From Linyphia triangularis (taxonomy: Eukaryota > Arthropoda > Arachnida > Araneae > Linyphiidae), in the NCBI GenBank assembly GCA_963978545.1, contig OZ021732.1:67222328-67286327 (forward strand): 64,000 nucleotides of DNA, in the 5' to 3' direction. The notes beneath the pieces were generated by a model. The model was not told where the DNA came from. It saw nothing but the letters and a program-made list of their open reading frames with translations, and searched no databases. Both the position numbers and the translations under genes were made by a program. This document shows positions 1 to 10,253 of the stretch, piece after piece; within the stretch, counting starts at the first letter, position 1, and every line of letters begins with the position of its first letter.

Positions 1-508
1 AAACTATGATTTGTGAAATAAATGCTAATGCTTTTTTTTTTTTTTTTTTTTTTATAAACTCGTTCATTTTTCCTTAGCTGTTTAAAATTTTAATAAATAA
101 TTTATAAGAGAGAAAAATCTCTTTTAAACTGTTAAATTAACCACCAAATAAATTCAAAATAAATAGTAAAAAGTGTTGTTGAAAAGTCTGAGATAAAATA
201 TAAAATACACTGTTGCACTTGAAAAGTTGTAGGAACTAATTTAGAACATAGTGTTTTTGTTGTTTTTTCTTCTGAACTAATTTCTCAATTATAAGCATAT
301 GACAAAGGTGATTTGTACAAAATTGTTTAAAGAAACAGATATTTTTTTTTTTTTTTTTTGAAAGACCAGAGATTCTCCATTGCTTATTTTTATTTTAAAA
401 TATAAATTATTGTAACATCAAATCAAAATTGCTTGGAGCGTTACCTAATTGATATATTCTTATATATATATATTATCTTATATATATATTATTCACATAT
501 ATTCTTAC

Positions 509-700
509 CTGGCAGAGAAAGTTTTCACCCTTTTTGGTTTACAAATAAGTTTTTGCTTGTTTCTTTGTGGGATTCCAAAGAAAGAGAATCATCTTTGAAA
601 CGGGCTGGAATATGAGTATGGCTTTTCTGTGTTAATAAATTTTCATCTTCTGAAGAATCACTCCCAATGCTAGATATTGAACGGGCAAGCTCAGCTTTAT
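509..700 (-). CDS. Internal or terminal exon, DUF4806-type gene (putative)
   Basis: Read on the minus strand, a pyrimidine-rich acceptor (TTCCTTTTAACAG, followed 7 bp later by a second AG) leads into an open frame with host-like composition. It contains an acidic serine stretch (SIGSDSSEDE) preceded by KAELA, and ends at a TGA at 525-527. A strong donor, CAG/GTAAGA, sits at 508/509, 16 bp beyond the TGA and in a different frame. Lys/Ala/Glu-rich text followed by an Asp/Ser/Glu cluster is what I associate with the segment after the N-terminal domain of invertebrate DUF4806 proteins. Paired with the exon at 1118-1206 this gives a coherent minus-strand gene. The stop before a good donor suggests an alternative 3' end, a one-base frame error or a decaying copy. 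Function is unknown. Confidence 0.45.
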
Positions 701-1117
701 CTTATGCCTGTTAAAAGGAATCTAAATAGGAAAATTATGGATATATGCTATCTCAAACTAGTTGCAAAACTTCATATACAATTAAATATCTTACTTAGTG
801 CACTTATAGTATCACTCACTAAAAAACCAATCTTCAGTTTGGGAAATTAAAATAGGATATTATTTAAATCTGTTAATAAATATCTGTTATTCATGTCCAC
901 AATTTCAAAAATCTACACCATTAAAACTTGAATTGATAAGTAGATCAAAAACTTATGAAACAATATTTGTGATACCTTTAATTATTTGTATACCCTATAC
1001 AAAAATTGTAATTTACTTATTGTATGTACAATAGATTTTAAAATTAAATGTTTGCCATGTTGACTTGAGGGTATATATTCTTTAATCATGTAAATTCCCC
1101 CCCCCCCCTTCCCCATT

Positions 1118-1206
1118 CATTGCAAACTGCCAAAGACAACTTTTGTCCGAGATGAACCAAGATGAAGGAATTACTTCTATGGGTTCTCCATTTCCATCAA
1201 TGAACC
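1118..1206 (-). CDS. Exon of DUF4806-type N-terminal domain (putative)
   Basis: On the minus strand an acceptor (ACTGTTGTAG) opens a frame reading GFIDGNGEPIEVIPSSWF and then a Ser-Asp-Lys-Ser-Cys-Leu-Trp stretch. The order 'acidic F-I-D / E-V-I-P-S-S-W / short spacer / C-x-W' matches my recollection of the N-terminal domain of invertebrate DUF4806 proteins. The 3' border is uncertain: the candidate donor TGGCA/GTTTGC is weak and the frame then runs into a poly-G tract. The exon starts with two bases of a split codon, which fits the one base left by the exon at 2494-2692. The plus strand is also open here, but that reading has no family resemblance. Gene function is unknown. Confidence 0.45.
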
Positions 1207-1597
1207 CTACAACAGTATGTATCTTTATTTTAAACTGAACAGAATAACAAATTAACTATTGAAAGGCCATACTAGCATTTTACTGCCGAGGGAAGGAAGG
1301 CTACAACTATTACACTTTTCACCCCAAGACAGAAAATTGCACTATGAATAGCACTAACAATAATACTTGATTACAATATTTGTTTACTTTTCAAATGGAA
1401 AGTCTTTTCTTTAAATGAAAAAAACATTTTTATTTTATAAAAACAACATCTTTGCACAGTGTGTTTAGATTAACACAAAGGAAGCTAGGCATTCAAAATA
1501 TATTTTTGTAGATATTTCAAAAATTTGCATTCATTGCTCTTTTCTGAGTAATCAATAATTACACAAGACATACCTTTTAAATAGGGAAATGTACATA

Positions 1598-1768
1598 CAG
1601 TAAAACCCTGTTAACGCTAAGTCGATCTGGCCGCTGAAATTGTTTGCTTTAACCGAATTTTGTGTTAAACAAATAAATTAAAGTTAAGTTTTAAGTACGG
1701 AAAATCGCTTTTCCTTCGCATTAAATGTGATTTTATGTTAAGCAATTTTGCGTTAACAGGGTTTGCTG
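1598..1768. mobile_element. Pogo/Tigger-like MITE, 171 bp
   Basis: The ends are inverted repeats: CAGTAAAACCCTGTTAACGC at the left, and CAGCAAACCCTGTTAACGC when the right end is read on the other strand. Both ends are flanked by TA (1596-1597 and 1769-1770), the usual Tc1/mariner/pogo duplication. The interior is short, A+T-rich and non-coding, so this is a non-autonomous copy. It lies in a probable intron of the minus-strand gene. Assignment to pogo/Tigger is by TIR resemblance only. Confidence 0.75.
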
Positions 1769-2493
1769 TATTTTTTTAAAAATAGGAGGCATAATTACAA
1801 TAGTTATACATATTGTTAAAATTGACATTTTTTAGAACAATCATTTACCTTTCATGCCAAGTGGTTGATTGAGATAATGTACCCTATTCCACACCACCTT
1901 TGAGATTGAGTAATAGGCGTGTTTTAATTTAATGTGGTTTCCTCAATATGTGCAATTCACAATATATTCTATTAACAGAGCTGCTAATCACGGAGCTTGG
2001 ATATTCAATTTTATAAGGAGCAAATATACGAAATTCCGCAATATAAACTAACGATAACAAATATGATAAATATTTAATATTTATAAATATTATAACTAGA
2101 ATGTAACATGTAGTATAAGTATTTCAATGATGAGCATGATTTGAAACAAGCAATGGAGAGGGGGAATGGGTAAATGAGTGTTAGTTTGCATCCGAGTAAG
2201 GACGATATAAAAGCTCGGATTTTAAAAGCTCTTAATCTTGTCCAGATGACATAAAAGCTGAAAATCTTGATTATATTTTAAACAGTATTAAATAAATAAT
2301 TGAAACTAACTTGATTCCTTATCAAGTTTAATGTGAATATCAATCACCTTTGTCAACATCAATTTTGTAGGTAGATCAAACCATGCCAAGTCGGCAATCA
2401 AGTATGATTGAAATTAACGAAAACCAACAATGCAATACGTAGGTACCGAAACATAACCACATGAAATCGACAAATTATTGTGACAACACTTAC

Positions 2494-2692
2494 CAATATC
2501 AAGAATTCGATCCAATTTTAATGTTACAAATGACAGTCGAGCCGGCGATATAAACAAACTTCCCAAACACACATCCGGGCACTTCAGTTGCTTCAGCCAC
2601 TCGGTGGCGATTCTTTTTGAGAAATTCTGGGCATCGTTTTGTATCAGAATCTGCCGGTTTTGGCCGTAACTCGAGATCGTTCCAAAATACAT
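2494..2692 (-). CDS. Probable first coding exon, unidentified gene
   Basis: A minus-strand ATG at 2692 opens 66 codons plus one base, ending at a consensus donor (GATATTG/GTAAGTG). The protein starts MYFGTISSYGQNRQILIQND and continues with a lysine- and tryptophan-bearing segment, then a hydrophobic stretch rich in Leu, Phe and Ser. I do not recognise the family. No signal peptide is obvious. The exon ends in phase 1, and the exon at 1118-1206 starts with the matching two bases, so the two may belong to one transcript. The phase match alone has a one-in-three chance of being accidental. The downstream side (toward 1) is A+T-rich and intron-like. Confidence 0.5.
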
Positions 2693-2699
2693 GATTTTT

Positions 2700-2940
2700 T
2701 AAAAAATGCTTAAAAACGTGTTAAAAACATCGCAAAACATATTAACACAAACATTCCTTTCTTATACATAAAATATTTCAATTTTAAAACTGTCCATCAA
2801 ACTTTCAAACTTTTGAGTATCGTCTATCCAATATTGGGCGAGATTGGGCAATATCGGCATCGAACGGCCGATTTTGCACCGTTCCACATCGGGATTGGCC
2901 AATGTAGGGCTGATATTGGCCAATACTGCTGTGCTACTTG
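2700..2940. other. A+T-rich DNA and a short unassigned repeat
   Basis: Positions 2700-2815 are A+T-rich with nothing recognisable. Positions 2816-2940 contain partly repetitive text built on ATTGGCCAAT and ATTGGGC blocks. It begins abruptly where the LINE reverse transcriptase frame is lost (after a GGGTACGATGG boundary), so it looks like another inserted or recombined repeat. Its other border and class are not resolved. Confidence 0.4.
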
Positions 2941-3065
2941 GGTACGATGGTTTTTTTTCCAATTGGCAGGGAAATGAGAAGATTCGAGGCACATATTGAA
3001 CACCTCCAATAATTTGGAGAGAGCGGACGTTGGAAGATTTTTGTAGGCTTTAGCTGAAATGTCGT
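2941..3065 (-). pseudogene. LINE ORF2, start of reverse transcriptase domain (fragment)
   Basis: The minus-strand frame reads YKNLPTSALSKLLEVFNMCL and continues with a His-Phe-Pro-x-x-Trp-Lys motif. This is the N-terminal part of the RT domain in jockey/CR1/I-type LINEs (leucine-rich helix, then '-FP-x-x-WK-'). It is the direct continuation of the fragment at 18114-18356, separated by the BEL element. The frame is lost at 2941, so the catalytic FADD region is absent from this window. Confidence 0.85.
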
Positions 3066-3384
3066 TGTCGGAAATAAACGAACATGTGAACTTATTTTTA
3101 TTTTAATTACACCCAAGACCTTTAAGGTGTGACGTCATTTTCACAATGAATATAAATTTGTATAATTTCAGTTTTTAGTTTAGTTTAAATGGCAACAATG
3201 ATTAATTATCTGTTGTTCTTTTTTAACTCTTTTTAGAATAAGCCAGTTGCCTTTGTGAGAGTTGGATTAATAGAAATGTCGAATATTAAACTAGTTAATT
3301 ATTTTTCTTAATTGAGTCTAATCTTGATCTTGACAAAATAGACTACGACACAGAAGTAGTGAAAATTAGTCGGAATTTGTGATA
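3066..3384 (+). repeat. BEL 5' LTR
   Basis: 319 bp, same length as the 3' LTR. Differences seen are at the ATG/GTG-like site near 3196, at ATTATC versus ATTTTC near 3208, and two changes in the last five bases. The target duplication GTCGT precedes it. Confidence 0.95.
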
Positions 3385-3386
3385 TT

Positions 3387-3404
3387 TGGCATCCCTGCCG
3401 GGAC
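3387..3404 (+). other. BEL putative primer-binding site
   Basis: TGGCATCCCTGCCGGGAC begins two bases after the 5' LTR, with the TGG expected for pairing with a tRNA CCA end. I cannot assign the donor tRNA with confidence. Confidence 0.5.
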
Positions 3405-3475
3405 TCGAGATTGGACTTTGCGTAAGTAAGAACAATTGATTTTTTAACGTTTTTTATTGAATCGTCTGCAACAAA

Positions 3476-4069
3476 ATGGAAATGATATTTAAAGTAAAAG
3501 GATTAAAAAAAGAAGATTTAAAATCAGTAGCTGAAGATTTAGGAGAAATTATATCGCCAGAAATGAATATCTCTGATATAAGGACAAGAATTTTGGAAAA
3601 CCAAGCGACGAAAGACGATCCGGAATTTATTAAAGAGCTTCTCACAACGGCGGTAACTGAAAGGAAAACTCAATTTGAATTAAGAAATGCTCAAGAAGAA
3701 AAAGAATTTGAGCTAAGAAAAGCTCAAGAAGAAAAAGAATTTGAGTTAGAAAAAGAAAAAAGAAAAGCGCAAGAACAAAAAGAATTTTAATTAGAAAAAC
3801 AAAAGATGGAAGTTAAAAAAGCGATTGATTTGGCAAAACAAGAAAATGAATTGAAAATTGAATTGGCGAGAATGCAAGTTGCCAATCCAAACCTTGTTAA
3901 TATTCAAACTGTTCCTAATGAAGATTTTAATTCTAAAAGAAGATTTACATTACCCAAGCTGGAATTTAGAAAATTTGGAGGAGATATAAAAGAATGGTTG
4001 CCGTTCTGGGGACAATTCTGTAACATCCACAATGACGAAGACATCGCAGCCGAAGATAAGTTTCAATAT
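3476..4069 (+). pseudogene. BEL gag, N-terminal part (one stop, interrupted by gypsy)
   Basis: An ATG 90 bp after the LTR opens a Lys/Glu-rich protein. Residues 1-60 form a small helical segment; about residues 65-125 are heptad-like repeats built on AQEEKEFELRK, a long coiled coil. A TAA at 3788-3790 interrupts this repeat where neighbouring units carry GAA, so it is a simple nonsense change. Translation resumes in frame and reaches the conserved BEL gag block LPKLEFRKFGGDIKEWLPFW (around 3950-4010). The frame is then cut at 4069 by the gypsy 5' LTR and continues at 13036. The product would form the nucleocapsid-like particle. Confidence 0.9.
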
Positions 4070-4549
4070 TGTTGCACAAATTGTCTGTATATATTGTAAA
4101 TAGTGACGTATTATTTCAAAATTCTATTGTAATTTATTTTTATCCTATTTTATTTAGTAATTAATAGCGATTATACAAGTTAGAAAAAGGTGGCAACACC
4201 TAAAGTAATCGAGAAGTTTCGAGATATTTCTTTTCCGATGAATTGGCTGGAAATTTCGAGAATGTCTCACGCGCTTGTATGACTGGCAAGCGTCGCAAAA
4301 GACTGGAGAACGGGAAAGTTTTCAGATTGACTTTGGACTTGGATGAAAGCTTATCGCTTTGTGTACTTATTGGAGTGAGCTTGTATAATCGCTGTATTCG
4401 AAGTTGTTTTTGCTAAAGCTTGTGTTGAAGCTTGTGAGCGATTACACTGTTGCCTGTGAATAGATTTTGTGAGTTTTCTGAAGAGAGAATAAATATTTTT
4501 ATACTGTAAAAACTGTGCCATCATTGCCTCAGCGGAAAAATTCGTAACA
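4070..4549 (+). repeat. Gypsy 5' LTR
   Basis: 480 bp, TG...CA, with an AATAAATA polyadenylation-type signal near 4488. Compared with the 3' LTR it has an extra GT near 4087 and an insertion of about 14 bp near 4280-4295 that replaces the TATATAAAAG seen at 7353-7362. Confidence 0.92.
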
Positions 4550-4550
4550 G

Positions 4551-4568
4551 TGGTGTCAGAAGTGGGGT
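4551..4568 (+). other. Gypsy primer-binding site, tRNA-Leu type
   Basis: TGGTGTCAGAAGTGGGGT starts one base after the LTR. Its complement matches the conserved metazoan tRNA-Leu 3' acceptor arm (TCTGACACCA end). Confidence 0.8.
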
Positions 4569-4581
4569 ATCGTAATTTTGA

Positions 4582-6192
4582 ATGCCGACAACTAGAGGAA
4601 TGATGGAAGACCAAATGAAGCAGTTGATGGAAATGATTGCTGGAATGAAGGCCCAACAAGAAACCACCGCAGCCGAAATGAAAGCCTGCCAAGAAACCAC
4701 CGCAGCCGAACTTTTCGCTACGATTGCCGCCGGACAAGCCCGTCAAGAAACGACTAACGCCGAACTCGCCGCTACCATATCCGCCGGTCAAGCCCGCCAA
4801 GAAACGACTAACGTCGAACTCGCAGCCGCCGCCAGTCAAGAAGCAACGTCGTCGGACATTAAAATTTTAGCCTCCAAACAGGAATCGACTGCTGCGTCCG
4901 TTGACGGATTTATAGAGCGCACGGAAAATGTGCTTCAGTCGATGAAGGCTGATATTTCGGAAGTCAAAGAAGATCTTGTGACTGTGAGGAATGAAATCGA
5001 AGAAAAAGTTTCCACCTTAAAGGAAGAGCAAGCCAAATTCATTGACGTTGTAGAAGAAAGGCTGCGAAAAATGGAAACTCGCGAAGCTGTGACCATTGCA
5101 ACGCCTAATTGGGATAATGTTTCCACTCCTTTTATTGCGCCACGTTCCAACATCAAAGTGGCCACTTTTGATGGGAGGTCGTCTTGGCGCGTTTATCAAA
5201 CGCAGTTTGAAATTATTGCTTCTGCGAATGGTTGGGACGATACTTCGAAGGCATTCCATCTCGCAGCATCTCTTCGAGGTGAAGCTGCTGACATTTTACA
5301 GACACTACCTGAAGAGAAGCGGGGAGAATTCGTGGCGCTGGCAAGTGCGTTGGAGTTAAGGTTTGGGGAGCAGCATCTAAAGGATTACAACAGACTGCAA
5401 TTGAAAGTGAGACAGCAGAAGGCCAATGAAACTCTTCAAGAATTGGCATCAGATATAGAAAGACTGTCGCTCCTCGCTTTCCCTGACTGTCCCCCGGATG
5501 TACGAGACGATCTTTCTCTGCAGTATTTCATCGACGCTATTCAAGATCCCGATGTGCAGCAGGCGGTAAGGTTATCCCAAAACAAAAACCTGAAGTCGGC
5601 CCTCGTGTACGCCATGAGAGTAGAAGCCGCGCAGCTAGCTTCTGGAAAAGACCGACGATATGTGCGTGGTGCATTAGCCGAGGATTCTTCTGACTTGGTT
5701 ACCAGTAAGCTTCGAGAACTGGAGAGCAAAATTGATAGAATGATGAGAAGCTATCCCGGAGCCAGAGATCGAAGGACCAGAGTCGTTTGCTGGCACTGCA
5801 AACGGGAAGGGCATCTACGACGAAACTGCCTTGATTTGAAAAAGAGAAGGGATAACACTACCACGGATTCTCCACAACTGAAACTAAGAAGATGTCATCT
5901 CGCAGGGCAGAAGCTGCAATGTAGAACAGGTGAAGCCCCGACCAGTCGTTTCCACGTTTCATCCCGACAAGGAGGAAACCAGGGTTTATTCGTGAAGAGG
6001 GAGATCAACGGAACTCCATGTCGTCTAATCGTCGATTCGGGAGCGAACGTTACGATCGTAAGGACGGACGTGGCTCGTCGCCTGAACAGCCGACTCCTCT
6101 ACACAGCGCCCTCTGTTTCTCTACAAACTGTGTCTGGTGGTAATATCTCTGTTCATGGGAAATTGCAAAGTGGACATTGCCCTTGGATTTAA
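4582..6192 (+). pseudogene. Gypsy gag plus aspartic protease
   Basis: 536 codons from an ATG 14 bp beyond the PBS. Residues 1-90 are an Ala/Glu/Gln-rich coiled coil made of repeated units of about 22 residues (AAGQARQETTNAELAATI). About residues 190-360 are the retrotransposon gag core (FDGRSSWRVYQTQFEIIA...). A CCHC zinc knuckle, CWHCKREGHLRRNC, lies near residues 403-416. A retropepsin active site, LIVDSGANVTIV, lies near 482-493. The protease frame shifts near 6170: its C-terminal half, with ILGLDFL, is in the next frame from 6137. The product would be the structural polyprotein with its maturation protease, but the copy lacks the replication enzymes and has a frameshift. Confidence 0.9.
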
Positions 6193-6796
6193 CACCTACA
6201 AGCACACCGTTTATGTTGCCGAAATTGTAGATCCGTGCATTCTCGGACTAGACTTTTTGAAGAAAAATGGAATTACGCTGAATTTTGAGAAAAGCCAGCT
6301 GCAAACATGGAGAGGCGAAGTTCCTTTGCACGATCTAGACATGAAAGAGCTGTGCGTATATCGGATTGTAGCTCATGAAGACAATGTCATAGAGAATGCT
6401 GAAGAGTCCACATCTATGGAAAGTACCTCTCCAGCCTCGGAGAGAGAACCGAAGAAAGCGACGTTGATGAAACCCTCCCAGGAAGTGGTTCATGTGGAAA
6501 CGGACAAAGTTAGTGACGAGGGAATCGACATCCGTACTCCTGTTACAAGCATCGAACGGAGGTCCCGGGATCTATCAGCTGCACCCGCGGATGATTCGGA
6601 CGCAATCTCAAAATCATATAACCAGCAAGATGGGGATCAGAAACTTTCACCGCTTCTGTTGGCATACGGGAGTGCAACTCACGAGACCACCGGATTTTCT
6701 CCATCTCTAACGATGTGTGGAAGAGACCTTAGGCTCCCCAGCAACCTCCTCTTAACCACAGGACACTCCTTCCTCGCCTGTCCAGTATCTAGATGA
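6137..6796 (+). pseudogene. Gypsy protease C-terminus joined to integrase remnant
   Basis: The frame first supplies the protease C-terminal strand (VAEIVDPCILGLDFLKKNGI), then an acidic Ser/Thr/Glu-rich linker. Near 6650 it changes abruptly to the late-integrase motif LLLAYGSATHETTGFSPSLT with GRDLRLP. In intact gypsy elements about 3 kb of RT, RNase H and integrase core lies between these two motifs, so the junction marks an internal deletion. The exact breakpoint, between about 6480 and 6640, cannot be set without an intact relative. Confidence 0.85.
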
Positions 6797-6809
6797 TCTA
6801 CAGGCACGT

Positions 6810-7085
6810 TTGGAAGCCGTACGTCGGTTCGCCAGAGAGAGAAACAACATCATGACGGAGCGCATGAAGATCCGGTACTATGCCAAGGCCATGGACCGTT
6901 CATTCCAGGAAGGTGACAAACGTCGGAAAGGACTCTCCCCTAAGCTCCAGACGAACTGGGAAGGGCCGTATGGGATCCTTAAGAAGATCAACGACGTCGT
7001 GGTGAGAATTCAACGGACACCTTTCTGTAAACCTAGAGTTGTACATAACAATAGACTAGCCCCATATTATAGTAGAAGTGATTGA
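6810..7085 (+). pseudogene. Gypsy integrase C-terminal domain
   Basis: This frame continues the integrase C-terminus after a small frameshift at about 6790. It has a basic helix (RFARERNNIMTERMKIRYYA), the F-x-x-G-D loop, PKLQTNWEGPYGIL and the final VVHNNRLAPYYS, all standard for the GPY/F-like end of gypsy integrases. It ends 60 bp before the 3' LTR, as expected. Confidence 0.9.
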
Positions 7086-7130
7086 ATTGCCTTTCCTCTT
7101 AAGGACTTCACTGCCCGGGACGTGCAGTCT

Positions 7131-7145
7131 TTAAGAAGGGGGAAA
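7131..7145 (+). other. Gypsy polypurine tract
   Basis: TTAAGAAGGGGGAAA directly precedes the 3' LTR (TGTTGCAC at 7146), the expected plus-strand primer position. Confidence 0.8.
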
Positions 7146-8704
7146 TGTTGCACAAATTGTCTATATATTGTAAATAGTGACGTATTATTTCAAAATTCTA
7201 TTGTAATTTATTTTTATCCTATTTTATTTAGTAATTAATAGCGATTATACAAGTTAGAAAAAGGTGGCAACACCTAAAGTAATCGAGAAGTTTCGAGATA
7301 TTTCTTTTCCGATGAATTGGCTGGAAATTTCGAGAATGTCTCACGCGCTTGTATATAAAAGACTGGAGAACGGGAAAGTTTTCAGATTGACTTTGGACTT
7401 GGATGAAAGCTTATCGCTTTGTGTACCTATTGGAGTGAGCTTGTATAATCGCTGTATTCGAAGTTGTTTTTGCTAAAGCTTGTGTTGAAGCTTGTGAGCG
7501 ATTACACTGTTGCCTGTGAATAGATTTTGTGAGTTTTCTGAAGAGAGAATAAATATTTTTATACACTGTTAAAAAATTCAGTTCAACGTTGAACCAAATT
7601 TTGGTGCAATTTCATGGCTGGTCGGCAGTTGCACCAAAAAGTGGTGCAACTTCCATCAACGAAAAATACTGATGGGGAGATTGCACGAAAATTTGGTGCA
7701 ACCTCGGATCACCGCAACCGTAACCGATTGAAATCGACAACAACCGCATCAAGACCGAAAGCCAATGTCTAGCAGAGAGTATTTAAATCATTAATCGAAT
7801 ATCAAGGTAAGTAAAATGCTTTATTTTACATATATGGTAAATGTTTTTTGCTTACTGTAAATTATTTATCGATGCAGAAACTGATTTGCCCTGTGTTCAG
7901 TTAGGCTTCAGTGATGTTGACAAATTCGCAGCAATGCATTACCAGTGAAATTACATTAAAATTTCTGATTTCGCGATGTTTTATCGCACTCTTGCTACAA
8001 AAGTGACACAACCCAAAATTCTTTTTTTTTTTTAAGTTAAAGTGTATACATAATCATAGATTATATGGGCTGGAAGGACGCTTAAGTCTGTTTCAGCTTG
8101 AATTTAATATGAAAACAATCTTGTGCCATTCAACTAGCTTCAAGTACATGCAGTCTCGGATTTTTTACTCAAAATGATAAATTTTGACTTATATTGCACC
8201 CTTTCTACAAAAATGACATATGTATGAATAAAAAATTATTTTATTCAATAATTATTAGCATTATCCTAAAGTTTATAAGCTTTAACTGTTGTATGCAGTT
8301 TCAGACCCGAGTCATTTTTCATGAAATGTTTCCACCCTTGAAAGTGAACAATGGTCCCTCCTCTTTTCAAATAAATAATAGTACTTAAATAATATTTTAT
8401 TAATTTTCCGTCAACTTTTAATCACGCTTATGGAAGAATGGTTTGAGAGGCCGCTCATATGAATTATGTAACAGTTTATGCCACTGCAGTTGAAAGTTTA
8501 ATCATACAAAATATTCAAAAGTTCAATTTAATCAATTTCTCGAACAATCATCAATTTCATCTAAACATGTTTTCTGAAAAAGAATGTTTAAGGCCCCTTT
8601 CGTTCAAATTATACGTTTTCAATTAATGCTATTTTAAATGTATTTTTTTCACGCGTAGTTTATTGTCTTTTTATATATCCTTTATTTCAATTCTACCTGT
8701 ATCA

Positions 8705-9335
8705 CTAATAGACTAAGAGACGACTGCATGTTGAGGTACATCATCGAACATCATTCTGTATTTTTTATAGAATGCGAAGAATGTAAATCCCCTCGTCTGC
8801 TGTGGCAAAAATGGCCAAAACTGCTCGAAAATTTACATTTAATGACTTGAACTAAATCCGACTGCCAAATATGTCGTAACTTGCTAGTATATTAACTCAC
8901 TTTTTCTTCTGGTCAGCCAACGCACTTTGATTTTCAATGAAGAAGGAGGCAAATGATTTCTGATTTCTGGGTCAGAAAACTAGCATATTTCAAAAGTGAG
9001 CTTAATTGGCAACATCAGTTACGTCATTAGGGACATAATATATATTGTGTACTTGATTCATTTTTAAAAGGCGCCTGATATCTGAACCGTCTGCAGCCTT
9101 TAATTGAAAATTAAAGAACTAAGGGTTATAAAATAAAAAAAGAATGCTCATTATTTGGCAATCGGATTCAGTTCAACTCATTCCATATCGATTTTTGACC
9201 AGTTTCGGCCATTTTTGCCACGGCAGACTAGTGGACTCATAATCTAACTTTTCTCCACATTCTGTAAAAAAAATTATAATGATGTCTGATGGAGTACCTT
9301 AACATGCAGCCCTCCTTCGGACTATAAGAGTTTAA
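8705..9335. mobile_element. Fold-back element, arms of about 280 bp
   Basis: The left arm starts near GACTGCATGTTGAGGTAC and contains TGTGGCAAAAATGGCCAAAAC. The right arm, read on the other strand, contains GGCTGCATGTTAAGGTAC and CGTGGCAAAAATGGCCGAAAC in the same order. The arms are imperfect inverted copies around a centre near 9020. No coding potential is seen. Confidence 0.65.
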
Positions 9336-9519
9336 TTGAGAAATAAATTGCATAAATAATAAATCGTCTTGGATAGTTATCGATTAAATAATAAAAAAAA
9401 TTATTCTGTGTAGAGCGACCAGTGATATTTCAATGAAATTGCAGTAAAGTAAACACAATTTTATACATAATAAAAATAATAATAAACTCGGGACTTAATC
9501 ATGCTCTTTTGTATATTTC

Positions 9520-10253
9520 AGTTTCCCGATGATGATGCTCAGCTCAGCTCACAAATCCATAGGAGTGCAAGGTGGTGGAGATCTCTTCTGATAATCACGT
9601 TGCAAGGCATCCCAGATATACTAATATTCCTGTCTGGGGGTTTAAGTGGTCAACGAAGATGTCCAAAGTCAAAAGAGTGTCCCTGGAGCCAGTTTGTAGC
9701 TACTCGTGGCATGTGGAGTGTCCCATTGTCCTGCTAGAATTGCCCAAGTCCAGCCGAATGCGCCATGGACATGAATAAGTGCAGGTGATGGGAGAAGATG
9801 CTTACATACCTGTCAGAGTTGTTTCTAGACTAATCAGGTGTCACATATCGCTCCAACTGCATATGCCACATACCATCGCAGAGGCTCCACTAAGTTAAAC
9901 AGTTCCCTGTAGACATGTAGGATCCTTGGATTCATAAGGTTGTCTCCAAACCCTGCTTGTCCATCTGCCCAATATAATTGTAAAGGAGACTCATCAGACC
10001 AGGCAACAGTTTCTTGTCATCAACAGTTCAATAGCGATATTGGTGGGCCCAGGCGAATCGTAAATCCTTGTGTCATGTAGTCAACAACGTCATGTGTGGG
10101 ATTCCTCCTCACATCATTGATGGTTCTGTGAACTGTTTGCACATTGACACTTGTTGATGCCCCAGCATTGAAATTTGTGGCAATTTGTAGAAGTGGTGCA
10201 CTTCCATCTTGTTTAAGGATTCTCCTTAGTTGTTGATGGTCCCTGTCTTTCAA
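9520..10253 (-). pseudogene. Decayed Tc1-like transposase
   Basis: The minus strand from 10253 opens with a helix-turn-helix region of Tc1 type (KDRDHQQLRRILKQDGSAPL then NVQTVHRTIND). After frameshifts and stops come FAWAHQYRYW, a WSDES-like segment, QDNGTLHMP (catalytic DNA-x-x-H region) and a C-terminal HSFDFGHLR...PPDRN block where active copies have the S-P-D-L-N-P-I-E motif. At least six stop codons make it a dead relic. It lies inside the 7564-12987 element. Because its ends are not resolved, I cannot tell whether it is the original transposase or a separate insertion. Confidence 0.75.

Noticed and set aside
1125..1210. Plus-strand exon with GTATGT donor and pyrimidine tract
   Set aside because: It is open and has plausible splice sites, but the minus-strand reading of the same DNA resembles a known protein domain and fits its neighbours.
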